Below are positions 37,901-44,864 of a stretch of DNA of 64,000 bases, in pieces. Position 1 is the stretch's first letter. Every line of letters begins with the position of its first letter. Origin of the DNA: Chthoniobacter flavus (lineage in GTDB: Bacteria; Verrucomicrobiota; Verrucomicrobiia; Chthoniobacterales; Chthoniobacteraceae); contig CAMAUX010000004.1 in assembly GCA_945861435.1 (NCBI GenBank), positions 1 through 64,000 on the forward strand, in the 5' to 3' direction. The position numbers were made by a program, and so were the translations under genes. The notes under the pieces are model-generated. The model ran no database searches and was not told where the DNA came from. It saw only the letters and a list, made by a program, of their open reading frames with translations.

Positions 37901-38086
37901 GCATCCAACTCCTCATGGGAATGCATTCCCAGATCCCTCGATATTCGTCCGGAGCGCTACGCCGAACTTCCCAAGGATTGGAAACCCGCCACCGAAGTAA
38001 CCGCAAATGCTCAATGGTCGGCTATCATCTCCAGTCAGGGCCCGCCTCTCCTTGACCAACCTGCCGCTCAAGCACCCGCCCGCTAA
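34991..38086 (+). CDS. membrane Ser/Thr protein kinase with FHA-like, LRR and galactose-binding-like domains
   Basis: 1031 aa. An FHA-like N-terminus (about 1-100) is followed by a kinase domain at about 114-415. It has ARGGMGVV glycine loop, Lys143, Glu161, HRDLKPDN (Asp245), MDWG in place of DFG (Asp263), and GTPQYMSPEQ. DWG kinases of this type are common in PVC bacteria. A TM helix lies at about 438-456. Outside the membrane are a helical region, leucine-rich repeats (about 640-830), and a C-terminal beta-sandwich (about 855-1010; WIWGDSAANGKFPPGNEQVL, VTCDDVFNLYINDKPV) of galactose-binding/rhamnosidase N-terminal type. It resembles a receptor kinase whose outer part could bind a carbohydrate or protein. 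It aligns along most of its length with the preceding pseudokinase, which lacks the C-terminal sandwich. Confidence 0.93.
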   Translation: MSPSPPMVVTLLTTAGQRLLELPLSPGTHTIGSADTASLRIQLPGIEPLHARLSVDDFGLTVESLVDDKPVELDQIPLESTALMFPGQRLKLGDLFLELEAPDPSSRPPSSDKYAIGDVFARGGMGVVRSALDPEIGRTVAVKVLHSNLKDPTQKHRFLNEARLTARLQHPSIVPVYELVEEHDGDNFYVMKLVQGVTLKKILDSLAKDDAEMAAKYPLPTLLTAFGKVCDAIAYAHSRNVVHRDLKPDNIMLGNYGEVFVMDWGVAREFGHNDQSEVSLSDASDAGLTLDGEVVGTPQYMSPEQARAEGWAIDGRSDIYALGGILYEILALRASISMRPDLRGNEGLLDILDRVGRGQITLISPPKNIRFQHLPSGRIPEAFTAIVSKAMAHDQRARYKNVTALQQDLERVQGGYLTTAENQTLRRKLSLFVARNRTLLVASLLLLFIASTAIFQTIRSGQNAARALAELTSTASSLLAAADREASYNHLDSALEKLDAAHLLNPALRIDPSLRVWIHIAQGQPIPAANALRSTAQGDTAHPSAASLLPILSRLFNTPIHDWSPEDRLALLNTLETHGRSGERLHLTHLLQASAAPILSLIQNQLASRPGGDNFIVSIDSRGLIAVELKQFSSHSSLEPLRALPIRSLNLNGSTTISDLSHIAGLKLVALKISGSPVTDLGPLRGMPIEILEAHGCPLSSIDILSGMRLRRLTLSNKALKSANLSVLADAPLEELELSGLPVGDLTPLSRKPLRILKLINSDVRDLAPLHGAPIRILDLQGCSQLQSANQLAVLVRLRELTELSLPPNAELPELLRIHPALQKVRMIPFAPTYQSKDTFWEQYQKRRSQAPAHPRINAAWIWGDSAANGKFPPGNEQVLLRTTWKLDAPPSSGIALVTCDDVFNLYINDKPVAYSAELAKLTSIPLHDKLQKGDNHIVVAASNVGAGSNPAGFFFYAEAALSNGSRTSLASNSSWECIPRSLDIRPERYAELPKDWKPATEVTANAQWSAIISSQGPPLLDQPAAQAPAR

Positions 38087-38130
38087 CAACCCTCGCCGAT
38101 CATCTCTCCAGCCCTTATTCACTCACTTTC

Positions 38131-39168
38131 GTGATTTCCCGTCGATCCCTCCTCAAGAATGCCGCCGGCGCCGCCCTCTCCACCGCGCTCCCTCTCTTTC
38201 CTCACGTCCGCGCACAAGACCCCGCCCACATCCTCGGCCACGCCAACTTCCGCTACCGTATCGTTCCAGACTGGGGACTTCTCAGCTCCGATTCCCCCGT
38301 CAACAACTGCCACGGCATCGTCTGCGACCAGGAAGGCCATGTCATCCTGCTCACCGACCACACCGCCAACAACGTCCTCATCTACCACCCGAACGGCCGC
38401 CTCGCACACAAGTGGGGCACTACATTCCCGGGTGCACACGGCCTTTCCATCGTCACCGAAGGCACACGAGAGGTGCTCTATCTCACCTGCCTCCAAACCC
38501 ACCGCGTCGTCAAAGCAACCCTCGACGGCCAGATCCTCCAAGAGTGGGCCTGCCCCATGCAGAGCGCCAAATACCAAAGGCCTGAGGACTACAAACCCTC
38601 CTGGACTCTCCACCTTCCCGATGGCTCCTTCTTGGTTCTCGACGGTTATGGTCGCGACTACATCCTCCACTACGCTGCCGATGGCAGCTACCGCAGAACC
38701 CTCGGAGGTCCCGAAGGCGGCATCACTCATTGGGGCCCACATGGTGGTATGGTCGACCCGCGTTCCGCAGACGCCCCCTCTCTCCTCATCGCCATGAGCG
38801 ATCAGCAGCACTTGCTCCACCTCGCCCTCGACGGCTCGCACCTTCGCAAAATCTCGCTGCCCGGTGGCAACCCCCGGCAGATCCGTTTTCACGACCAGCA
38901 CTTCTTCGTCGCCCACCTCGCCGACAACTGGCCCAAGGATCGCAACAGCCGCGGCTTCCTCTCCGTTCTCGATTCCAAACTGCGGGTCGTCTCAAACGTC
39001 GGCGGAACCGCCCCGGCCTACGATGATGACGGCAACCTCCTGCCCATGCGCTCTCTGGAACCTGTGTTCACCCACCCGCACGACTTGGTCGCGGGCAACG
39101 ATGGATCCCTCTACGTCGCGCAATTCGCTTCGGGCCGCACCTACCCTCTCAAGCTCGAACGTATCTGA
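38131..39168 (+). CDS. Tat-exported six-bladed beta-propeller (NHL-type) protein
   Basis: 345 aa with a GTG start. The leader SRRSLLKNAAGAALSTALPL is a twin-arginine signal. The mature chain has NHL-like blades: HGIVCDQEGHVILLTDHTANNVLIYHPNG split by loops, LHLPDGSFLVLDGYGRDYILHY, and PHDLVAGNDGSLYVAQF. Relatives include peptidyl-hydroxyglycine lyase-like and 6-bladed propeller proteins of PVC bacteria, mostly without assigned function. It begins 44 bp after the active kinase gene in the same direction. It could be a periplasmic partner or target of the kinase pair, but only position supports this. Confidence 0.82.
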   Translation: MISRRSLLKNAAGAALSTALPLFPHVRAQDPAHILGHANFRYRIVPDWGLLSSDSPVNNCHGIVCDQEGHVILLTDHTANNVLIYHPNGRLAHKWGTTFPGAHGLSIVTEGTREVLYLTCLQTHRVVKATLDGQILQEWACPMQSAKYQRPEDYKPSWTLHLPDGSFLVLDGYGRDYILHYAADGSYRRTLGGPEGGITHWGPHGGMVDPRSADAPSLLIAMSDQQHLLHLALDGSHLRKISLPGGNPRQIRFHDQHFFVAHLADNWPKDRNSRGFLSVLDSKLRVVSNVGGTAPAYDDDGNLLPMRSLEPVFTHPHDLVAGNDGSLYVAQFASGRTYPLKLERI

Positions 39169-39198
39169 CCCCAGCCCACGCACCCGAAGAGACCAACC

Positions 39199-40968
39199 CT
39201 AGAGCAGGTCCGGATAATGCGCACGCGCCACATCCTCGCACTTGCGCAGGATGTTTGCCGCACTGTCCTCGTACCGGATGTCCTCCAACAACTGCCGGCA
39301 CGCAGCGAGGTCCAGCGCTTGCACTGCACGCTTCACCCGCGGCACCAGCGCCGCGCCCGTGCTCAACTCGTCCACTCCCAAACCCAGAAGCAACGGCGCA
39401 AGCACCACATCGCCAGCCATCTCCCCGCATACCCCAACCCATAGGTTGTTCGCATGCCCGGCTTCCACCACCATCCGAATCAGCCGGATGATCGCCGGAT
39501 GCGTCGCCTCGTAAAGATGGCTGATCCTCTCGTTGAGCCGGTCCACCGCAATCGCGTACTGGATCAGGTCGTTGGTCCCAATGCTGAAAAAGTCCACCTC
39601 CCTCGCCAGCAAATCCGCTGACACCGCCGCACTGGGAATCTCCACCATCGCCCCAACCTCCATCTCCGGATCGAACGCCACCCCCTCCCGCCTCAATTCT
39701 TCCCGGCACTCCTCAAGGATCCGGTTGGCACGCCGCACCTCATCCACGCCCGATATCATCGGGTACATCATCCGCACGTTCCCCAATACGCTGGCCCTCA
39801 GAATCGCCCTAAGCTGCGTCTTGAAAATGTCCACCCGCTCAAGACAAAACCGAATCGCGCGCCACCCGAGAAACGGGTTGAGCTCCTCCGGAAGATTCAG
39901 CGCGCTCATGAACTTGTCTCCGCCAAGATCCAGCGTCCGAATGATCACACTGTGAGGACGCACCGCCTCCGCCACTTTGTGATAGGCTTGAAACTGATCC
40001 TCCTCGCTCGGTAGCTCCGTGCGGTTGAGATAGAAAAACTCCGTACGGTAAAGCCCTACTCCCTCCGCCCCGGAAAGCTGCACCTGCTCGATATCCTCCG
40101 GCAGCTCAATGTTCGCCGAGAGGATCACATGCCGGCCATCGACCGTCGTCGACTGTGTCTCCCGCAGCTTGTTGAGCTGCTCCTCCACCTCCGTCTTTTT
40201 GATCTCCAGCTGCCCGTACTCCCAAAGCGTCTGGTCACTCGGGTTCACGATCACCACCCCGTTGTAACCATCCAGCAGCACCTGATCCCCGCGGCTCAGT
40301 TGCTCGCTCACATCATGCAACCCCACCACCGCAGGAATGTTCAGCGATCGCGCCATGATCGCGGTGTGCGACACCTTGCTCCCTATGTCCGTCGCAAATC
40401 CCAGCACAAGGGAACGATTGAGCTGCGCCGTGTCCGAGGGCGTCAGATTGTGCGCCACCAACACATGCTCGGAGTCCAAACTCCCCAAGTCCCTCCCGCC
40501 TTTTCCGAGCAGGTTGTGGATCACCCGCCGCATCACGTCGTGGATATCCAACGCACGCTCCCTCAAATACGGGTCGTCAATCTCGCCCAGCGTCTTCGCA
40601 TATCGTCCCGCCACCTCGCTGAACACGTGCTCCACGTTGCGGCGGTCCCGCTGAAGCATTCTCAGAACCTCATCAATCAGCGTCCGGTCCTCCACCACCA
40701 AGAGGTGAGCATCGAAAATACTCGCATCCTTCGCCCCAATCGACTGCTCGATACGCTCCTGAAGCTCCAAGATCTGCGCCCGGGTCGCCAATAGCGCCGC
40801 CTCAAACCGCGCAATCTCCCCAGGAATCTCGTCTTCGCCTACGACGCGAGGGGCGGGCAGCTCGTCATCCGCGCGATGCAAAAACACCGTTCCTCGCGCA
40901 ATCCCAGGCGACACTCCAATCCCGTGAAAGCGGCGTTCCTGTCTGGAACTGTCTGTCGGCGCACTCAT
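39199..40968 (-). CDS. ptsI: phosphoenolpyruvate-protein phosphotransferase (PTS enzyme I)
   Basis: 589 aa, standard length. The phospho-histidine motif is GSKVSHTAIMARSL; the PEP-binding barrel has VGLYRTEFFYLNR, GGDKFMSALNLPEE and the C-terminal FFSIGTNDLIQYA with the catalytic Cys in WVGVCGEMAGD. It moves phosphate from PEP to HPr. It is the last gene of the kdsA-to-ptsI cluster, 117 bp after ptsH. A 6-bp hairpin (TCCGTC/GACGGA, 40977-40994) sits just before the start. No EII sugar permease is in the window, so this PTS may be mainly regulatory. Confidence 0.96.
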   Translation of the reverse strand: MSAPTDSSRQERRFHGIGVSPGIARGTVFLHRADDELPAPRVVGEDEIPGEIARFEAALLATRAQILELQERIEQSIGAKDASIFDAHLLVVEDRTLIDEVLRMLQRDRRNVEHVFSEVAGRYAKTLGEIDDPYLRERALDIHDVMRRVIHNLLGKGGRDLGSLDSEHVLVAHNLTPSDTAQLNRSLVLGFATDIGSKVSHTAIMARSLNIPAVVGLHDVSEQLSRGDQVLLDGYNGVVIVNPSDQTLWEYGQLEIKKTEVEEQLNKLRETQSTTVDGRHVILSANIELPEDIEQVQLSGAEGVGLYRTEFFYLNRTELPSEEDQFQAYHKVAEAVRPHSVIIRTLDLGGDKFMSALNLPEELNPFLGWRAIRFCLERVDIFKTQLRAILRASVLGNVRMMYPMISGVDEVRRANRILEECREELRREGVAFDPEMEVGAMVEIPSAAVSADLLAREVDFFSIGTNDLIQYAIAVDRLNERISHLYEATHPAIIRLIRMVVEAGHANNLWVGVCGEMAGDVVLAPLLLGLGVDELSTGAALVPRVKRAVQALDLAACRQLLEDIRYEDSAANILRKCEDVARAHYPDLL

Positions 40969-41085
40969 GCATCCATTCCGTCCATCCAGACGGATCCCGC
41001 ACCAACCTTAGCACGCACCTGAAAAAAATCTGTCCGGAAACTCGCAACCCGTCGCAGCCCCTCAGCCCCGGCAGATAACCGCGGC

Positions 41086-41394
41086 TCAATCCTCATCGAA
41101 CTTGCTCTGGATGATGGTCTCGATCTCCCCAAGCGCACGCTCCGCATCCGGCCCCTCGCATGTCACCCTCAGCTTCGATCCCAGCCCGGCCGCCAGCATC
41201 ATCAACCCCATGATGCTCTTCCCATTGACCTGCTCGCCGTCCTTCTCAATCCAGATCTCAGACTTAAAACGACTGCACGCCTTCACCAACATCGCAGAAG
41301 GGCGCGCATGCAGCCCCAGACGATTCTGGATGGTCAGTTCCCTCGTAATCTTAGGGTGGGATCCCACTTCAGCCTTGCGAGTCAGGAAGCCCAT
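41086..41394 (-). CDS. ptsH: phosphocarrier protein HPr
   Basis: 102 aa. It carries both regulatory sites: His29 in GLHARPS, phosphorylated by enzyme I, and Ser60 in NGKSIMGLMMLAA, the HPr kinase target. The ATG at 41394 overlaps the hprK stop by one base (TGATG), so the two are translationally coupled. A GTG one codon upstream is possible. The N-terminal extension of about 14 residues is slightly longer than usual. Confidence 0.95.
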   Translation of the reverse strand: MGFLTRKAEVGSHPKITRELTIQNRLGLHARPSAMLVKACSRFKSEIWIEKDGEQVNGKSIMGLMMLAAGLGSKLRVTCEGPDAERALGEIETIIQSKFDED

Positions 41395-42362
41395 CACTGC
41401 TGGTTTTTCTGCATGAGGTTGAGGAGGCGCTGGTTGAACTCCACCGCACTGTTCTGACCCATGCCCTTGAGCTTCTGGTCCAGTGCTGCCACCTCGATCA
41501 GGCGGGCCAAATCTCGGCCCATCCGAACCGGGATGGTAATGTGGGGGACCAGAATCTCAAGTATCTCGAAGTATTCCTGATCCAATCCAATCCTATCGAC
41601 CTCCTCTAACTCCTGCCAATCCTTTAGTGTGACAACTAAATCCAGCCGCTTCTCAGTACGCACGCTCCCCACCCCAAAGATCGACATCACATTGATCACC
41701 CCAATCCCGCGCACCTCCATGTGGTGACGCGTCAACTCCGGCGAACACCCCACCAATTCCCGCCCCTCAATCGCCCGAAACCTCGTGATGTCGTCACTCA
41801 CAAGACTATGGCCGCGCTCCACCAATCCCAACACACACTCACTCTTGCCGATCCCGCTTGAACCGCGAATCAGCGTCCCAACCCCAAGAATGTCCACCAT
41901 CGACCCGTACTCGCTCTTCGTGGGCGCAAAGTCGAACTCCAGTGCCAAGGTCGCCTTGTTGATAAACTTCATCGTCACCATCGGCGTCCGGAACACCGCC
42001 ACCCCAGCCTTCTGGGCCTCCTCCAGCAGCACAGGCGGCGCCTTCACCCCACGCGACACCACAAGGCACGGAATCGGCTGACCACATAGCAACCGACTCC
42101 GCTCCCGCATCTGCTCCGCGGGGAGGCTCTTCAGGTACGACAACTCCGCACTTCCAAGCACCTGAATCCGCTTCTCCGCAAAGTAACTGTAAAAACCCGA
42201 CAGCGCCAGACCCGGCCGGTTGATAGTTGGTTCCCGAATCCGCCTCTCAAATCCCAACTCCGGCCCTGCAAGCTTAAGTTGCAACGCTTCCGCATGGCGG
42301 GTGTAGAACTCCCCCACGGTCAGGGTCGGTCGCTGGGCTTCGGATGCGCTCATCAAAACCAT
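41394..42362 (-). CDS. hprK: HPr kinase/phosphorylase
   Basis: About 322 aa from the ATG at 42362; the ATG at 42353 is equally possible, and an upstream extension to 42461 lacks homology. The Walker A motif is RGSSGIGKSE. The HPrK signature LVSDDITRF and the C-terminal ITIPVRMGRDLARLIEVAA follow. It phosphorylates and dephosphorylates the regulatory serine of HPr according to energy status. The preceding gene, hpf, ends 79 bp upstream, and ptsH overlaps its stop. HprK beside lpt genes recalls proteobacteria, where an Hpr/PtsN-type PTS lies near lptB and hpf. Confidence 0.95.
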   Translation of the reverse strand: MVLMSASEAQRPTLTVGEFYTRHAEALQLKLAGPELGFERRIREPTINRPGLALSGFYSYFAEKRIQVLGSAELSYLKSLPAEQMRERSRLLCGQPIPCLVVSRGVKAPPVLLEEAQKAGVAVFRTPMVTMKFINKATLALEFDFAPTKSEYGSMVDILGVGTLIRGSSGIGKSECVLGLVERGHSLVSDDITRFRAIEGRELVGCSPELTRHHMEVRGIGVINVMSIFGVGSVRTEKRLDLVVTLKDWQELEEVDRIGLDQEYFEILEILVPHITIPVRMGRDLARLIEVAALDQKLKGMGQNSAVEFNQRLLNLMQKNQQ

Positions 42363-42441
42363 GTATATTAGTCGCCGCTCGCCCAAATGAAAAGCGCGTC
42401 GCATCAAAATTACCCCCCCGCGACTCCGCCAGTCTACTCCG

Positions 42442-43170
42442 TCAGCCCGGCTCCGCTTCAATTAACCCAAGCAACCCGTCCCTACGCACATGCAACACGG
42501 AAATCCGCCCACTGCACTCGTCTTTAAACAACTGGAACGAACGCCCGGAACAGCCCAACTGTAAACGCGCCTCTTCCAGCGACATCGGCTTGAGTCCTAT
42601 CCGCTCCAAACGAATCTCCTGCATCTCCCCCCTGGGCGACCCATCGCCCCCATCGCCCCCATCGCCCCCATCGCCCCCATCGCCCCTGTCAACCCGCTGC
42701 GCTGCCTCCACCCCTCGCCTCACAACCCGCTGCGCACGCAGCCTCCGCGTCTTACACTTCCGGATCCGCCTACAGATCTTGTCCACCACCCCATCGAGTG
42801 AAGCATACATGTCTCTCGTCTCGCATACCGCCTCCAACCTTACGCGAGCCCCACACCTGAGCACCAACTCCGCCCGGTGCCGGCCCCTCACCACACCAAG
42901 GATGACGTGTGCCTCCCGCACCCGCGGAAACCCTTCTGGCAAATGCCCCAGCTTCGCAAGTGCGTAGGCTCTGAGGCCGTCGGTCAACCTCATCTGCCTC
43001 CCTGTGAACTGCACCGACAGCCCCCCATCATCCCCATCATCCCCATCATCCCCATCGTCCCCATCGTCCCCATCGTCCCCATCATCCCCCACCTGCAGCA
43101 TCCCGCCACGCTCCCCCCCCCCAACACCCCACGCGCTCGAAACCCCATTTTCCCATTTGTTACGTCTCAC
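42442..43170 (-). CDS. hpf: long-form ribosome hibernation promoting factor with repeat-expanded leader and linker
   Basis: 242 aa. The HPF/RaiA domain begins near residue 51 (LSVQFTGRQMRLTDGLRAYA). The C-terminal dimerisation domain (about 193-240) reads KPMSLEEARLQLGCSGRSFQLF and ends GLIEAEPG. Long HPFs pair 70S ribosomes into inactive 100S dimers. Two features are unusual: an N-terminal extension with seven GDD units, and a linker with five GDG units, each from a 9-bp DNA repeat. AAAGGGG seven bases before the GTG at 43170 supports translation of the extension. An ATG at 43101 and a GTG at 43014 (GGGGGG six bases upstream, right at the domain start) are alternatives. A G10 run lies in codons 17-20. 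Position after lptB matches the proteobacterial order. Confidence 0.92.
   Translation of the reverse strand: MRRNKWENGVSSAWGVGGGERGGMLQVGDDGDDGDDGDDGDDGDDGDDGGLSVQFTGRQMRLTDGLRAYALAKLGHLPEGFPRVREAHVILGVVRGRHRAELVLRCGARVRLEAVCETRDMYASLDGVVDKICRRIRKCKTRRLRAQRVVRRGVEAAQRVDRGDGGDGGDGGDGGDGSPRGEMQEIRLERIGLKPMSLEEARLQLGCSGRSFQLFKDECSGRISVLHVRRDGLLGLIEAEPG
42640..42686 (-). repeat. 9-bp G-rich tandem repeat in the hpf linker
   Basis: Five units with a 9-bp period. On the coding strand, runs of 4, 5, 5, 5, 5 and 3 Gs are separated by the 4-nt loop CGAT. It encodes GDG repeats between the two hpf domains. Four or more G runs with short loops fit a G-quadruplex in mRNA or the non-template strand. Confidence 0.85.
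43021..43090 (-). repeat. 9-bp G-rich tandem repeat near the hpf start
   Basis: Eight G runs of 4-6 on the coding strand are separated by seven 5-nt spacers (ATGAT or ACGAT), an exact 9-bp period. It encodes seven GDD units if the GTG at 43170 or ATG at 43101 is used, or lies in the leader if the GTG at 43014 is used. The pattern fits G4-N5 quadruplex rules. Confidence 0.88.
43113..43122 (-). repeat. G10 homopolymer in the hpf N-terminal extension
   Basis: Ten consecutive Gs on the coding strand within codons 17-20 counted from the GTG at 43170. Slippage by one base would end the extended form and leave the internal starts at 43101 and 43014 usable. It could also act as a Shine-Dalgarno-like element for the ATG at 43101. 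Confidence 0.6.
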
Positions 43171-43278
43171 ACTCGTTCCCCTTTCTTTTTCTCCTCATTC
43201 CCCTCGCTTTACCCACCACCAAACTCGTCCCGTCCGCATTCAACCCTTACCATCCCACCTACCCCAACTCCCTGCGGT

Positions 43279-44067
43279 TCACATCTGGAAACTCTCGCCC
43301 AGATAGACCCTCCGCGCCACCGGATCGTTGACGAGAAATTCCTTACTCCCCTGTGTCTCTACTCGCCCCTCGAAGATCATGTAGGCCCGGTCTACAATCG
43401 CGAGAGTCTCCCGCACATTGTGATCGGTGATCAGGATCCCCAAACCAGAATCCCTCAACTTGGAGATGATCTGCTGCACGTCATGCACAGCAATCGGATC
43501 CACCCCGCTGAAGGGCTCGTCCAGCATCAGCAGACTCGGCCGACTCACCAGCGAACGCGCAATCGTCAGACGCCGCTTTTCACCACCGGATAGCGTCAGC
43601 GCCAACTGCCTGGCCACATGCGTGATCCCAAATTGTTCCAGCAACTCCTCACACCGCGCCCTGCGCTCTTTGCGCGAAAGCGGCTGCATCTCCAGAATCG
43701 CCATCAGGTTTTCTTCCACCGTGAGCTTCCTGAATATGGACTCTTCCTGGGGCAGATAGCCCATCCCCATCCGCGCACGTCGGTACATCGGTTGGTCCGT
43801 GACATCCTTCCCGTTGAAAATCACGCGCCCCCCATTGGGACGCACCAGCCCCACGATCATGTAAAAACTCGTGGTTTTCCCGGCCCCGTTGGGCCCCAGA
43901 AGCCCCACAATCTCTCCCTTCCCCAACTGGATATCCACCCCGTTCACCACCGCACGCCCCCCGTACACCTTTAACAATCCTTCGGTTCGCAACAGCGAAC
44001 CAGAAGCCACCTCCGGCACCCCAGCCCTACTGCTCAGCATCTCCTCACTCAAGTCCATGTGCGACAT
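43279..44067 (-). CDS. lptB: LPS export ABC transporter ATPase
   Basis: 262 aa. Walker A is GPNGAGKT, the signature is LSGGEKRR, Walker B is LLMLDEPFSGVDP, and the switch His is in ITDHNVRETL. GYLPQEESIFRKLTVEEN is typical of LptB. It powers lipopolysaccharide extraction from the inner membrane with LptFG, which are not in this window. The ATG at 44067 lies 2 bp after the lptA stop, with GGGGCG six bases before it. It follows lptC and lptA and precedes hpf, as in proteobacteria. Confidence 0.95.
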   Translation of the reverse strand: MSHMDLSEEMLSSRAGVPEVASGSLLRTEGLLKVYGGRAVVNGVDIQLGKGEIVGLLGPNGAGKTTSFYMIVGLVRPNGGRVIFNGKDVTDQPMYRRARMGMGYLPQEESIFRKLTVEENLMAILEMQPLSRKERRARCEELLEQFGITHVARQLALTLSGGEKRRLTIARSLVSRPSLLMLDEPFSGVDPIAVHDVQQIISKLRDSGLGILITDHNVRETLAIVDRAYMIFEGRVETQGSKEFLVNDPVARRVYLGESFQM

Positions 44068-44069
44068 AC

Positions 44070-44864
44070 TCAACGCCCCGATGGCTTCTCTGCACCCCCA
44101 TCTTTGATCACGCTCTTGTGCGGCCCCTGAACGCTCATCCGGCCGTCCCGGGTAAGAATCATGATCGTGGACTCATCGAGCGAAACAACGGTGTTAAGGC
44201 CCTGCTGGATCCATGGCATCCCCGTCAAAGTCACCTCCTCCGTTTCCGTCACATACACCGCCATCCGCCCCTCCCCGACACTTCGTGAAACCGCCCCGTT
44301 CACATCCTTCTTCTCCTGCACAATGTGGACCCGCTTCCCTGAATCCGCCTCTGCCACCGCCTTCTCCAATCCGCCGCCCCCAGCGTCGGCCGCCTTCGCT
44401 GCTACAGAGCCCTCAACCGGCGGAGCAATCGCTCCCTTTGCCGGACCCACCGCCTTTCCATCAGTCCCCTTGGCCTCCTTTCCCACGGCCCCAGGGTTCT
44501 TGAGATGCGCTGTCAGTTTGTCACAGGTCAAAGTAAACTGCGGGTTGTTAACCGTAACCTCACCCACAAATACCGCGATATGCCTGCGGTTGTCGAAATT
44601 GGACGCCATCGCGACCACTTCAGTCGCATCCTTGTGTTGATCCGGACGCTTGTCCGACTTGGCAACCACCCGTTCCCCCACCCCACCGAGTGAGCCCACC
44701 CCTCCCCTTCCCAAGGGCTCATCTACAATCGCTGACTCCAACGCCCGCGACAGATCCTTCGAGTCCGGTGCCTTGAAAAGATTCTCCTGCGCAAGGGTGA
44801 CACCCGCGCCCATCACCAACACACCGGGCACCCAGAACAAACGCCAGAAATCAGCGACCTTCAT
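44070..44864 (-). CDS. lptA: LptA-like periplasmic LPS transport protein (OstA fold) with low-complexity insert
   Basis: 264 aa from the ATG at 44864, which opens a signal peptide (MKVADFWRLFWVPGVLVMGAGVTLA) and overlaps the lptC stop by 14 bp. The OstA beta-jellyroll pattern shows in SNFDNRRHIAVFVGEVTVNN, QFTLTCDKLTAHL and, after an insert, EGRMAVYVTETEEVTLTGMP. The insert (about 130-190) is rich in Ala, Gly and Lys and splits the domain, unusual for LptA. LptA bridges LptC and LptD across the periplasm. Identity rests on fold pattern plus neighbours. Confidence 0.85.
   Translation of the reverse strand: MKVADFWRLFWVPGVLVMGAGVTLAQENLFKAPDSKDLSRALESAIVDEPLGRGGVGSLGGVGERVVAKSDKRPDQHKDATEVVAMASNFDNRRHIAVFVGEVTVNNPQFTLTCDKLTAHLKNPGAVGKEAKGTDGKAVGPAKGAIAPPVEGSVAAKAADAGGGGLEKAVAEADSGKRVHIVQEKKDVNGAVSRSVGEGRMAVYVTETEEVTLTGMPWIQQGLNTVVSLDESTIMILTRDGRMSVQGPHKSVIKDGGAEKPSGR

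Noticed and set aside
42640-43090. Possible CRISPR-like array
   Set aside because: Period is 9 bp, the units are contiguous and in frame within hpf; no spacers and no cas genes.
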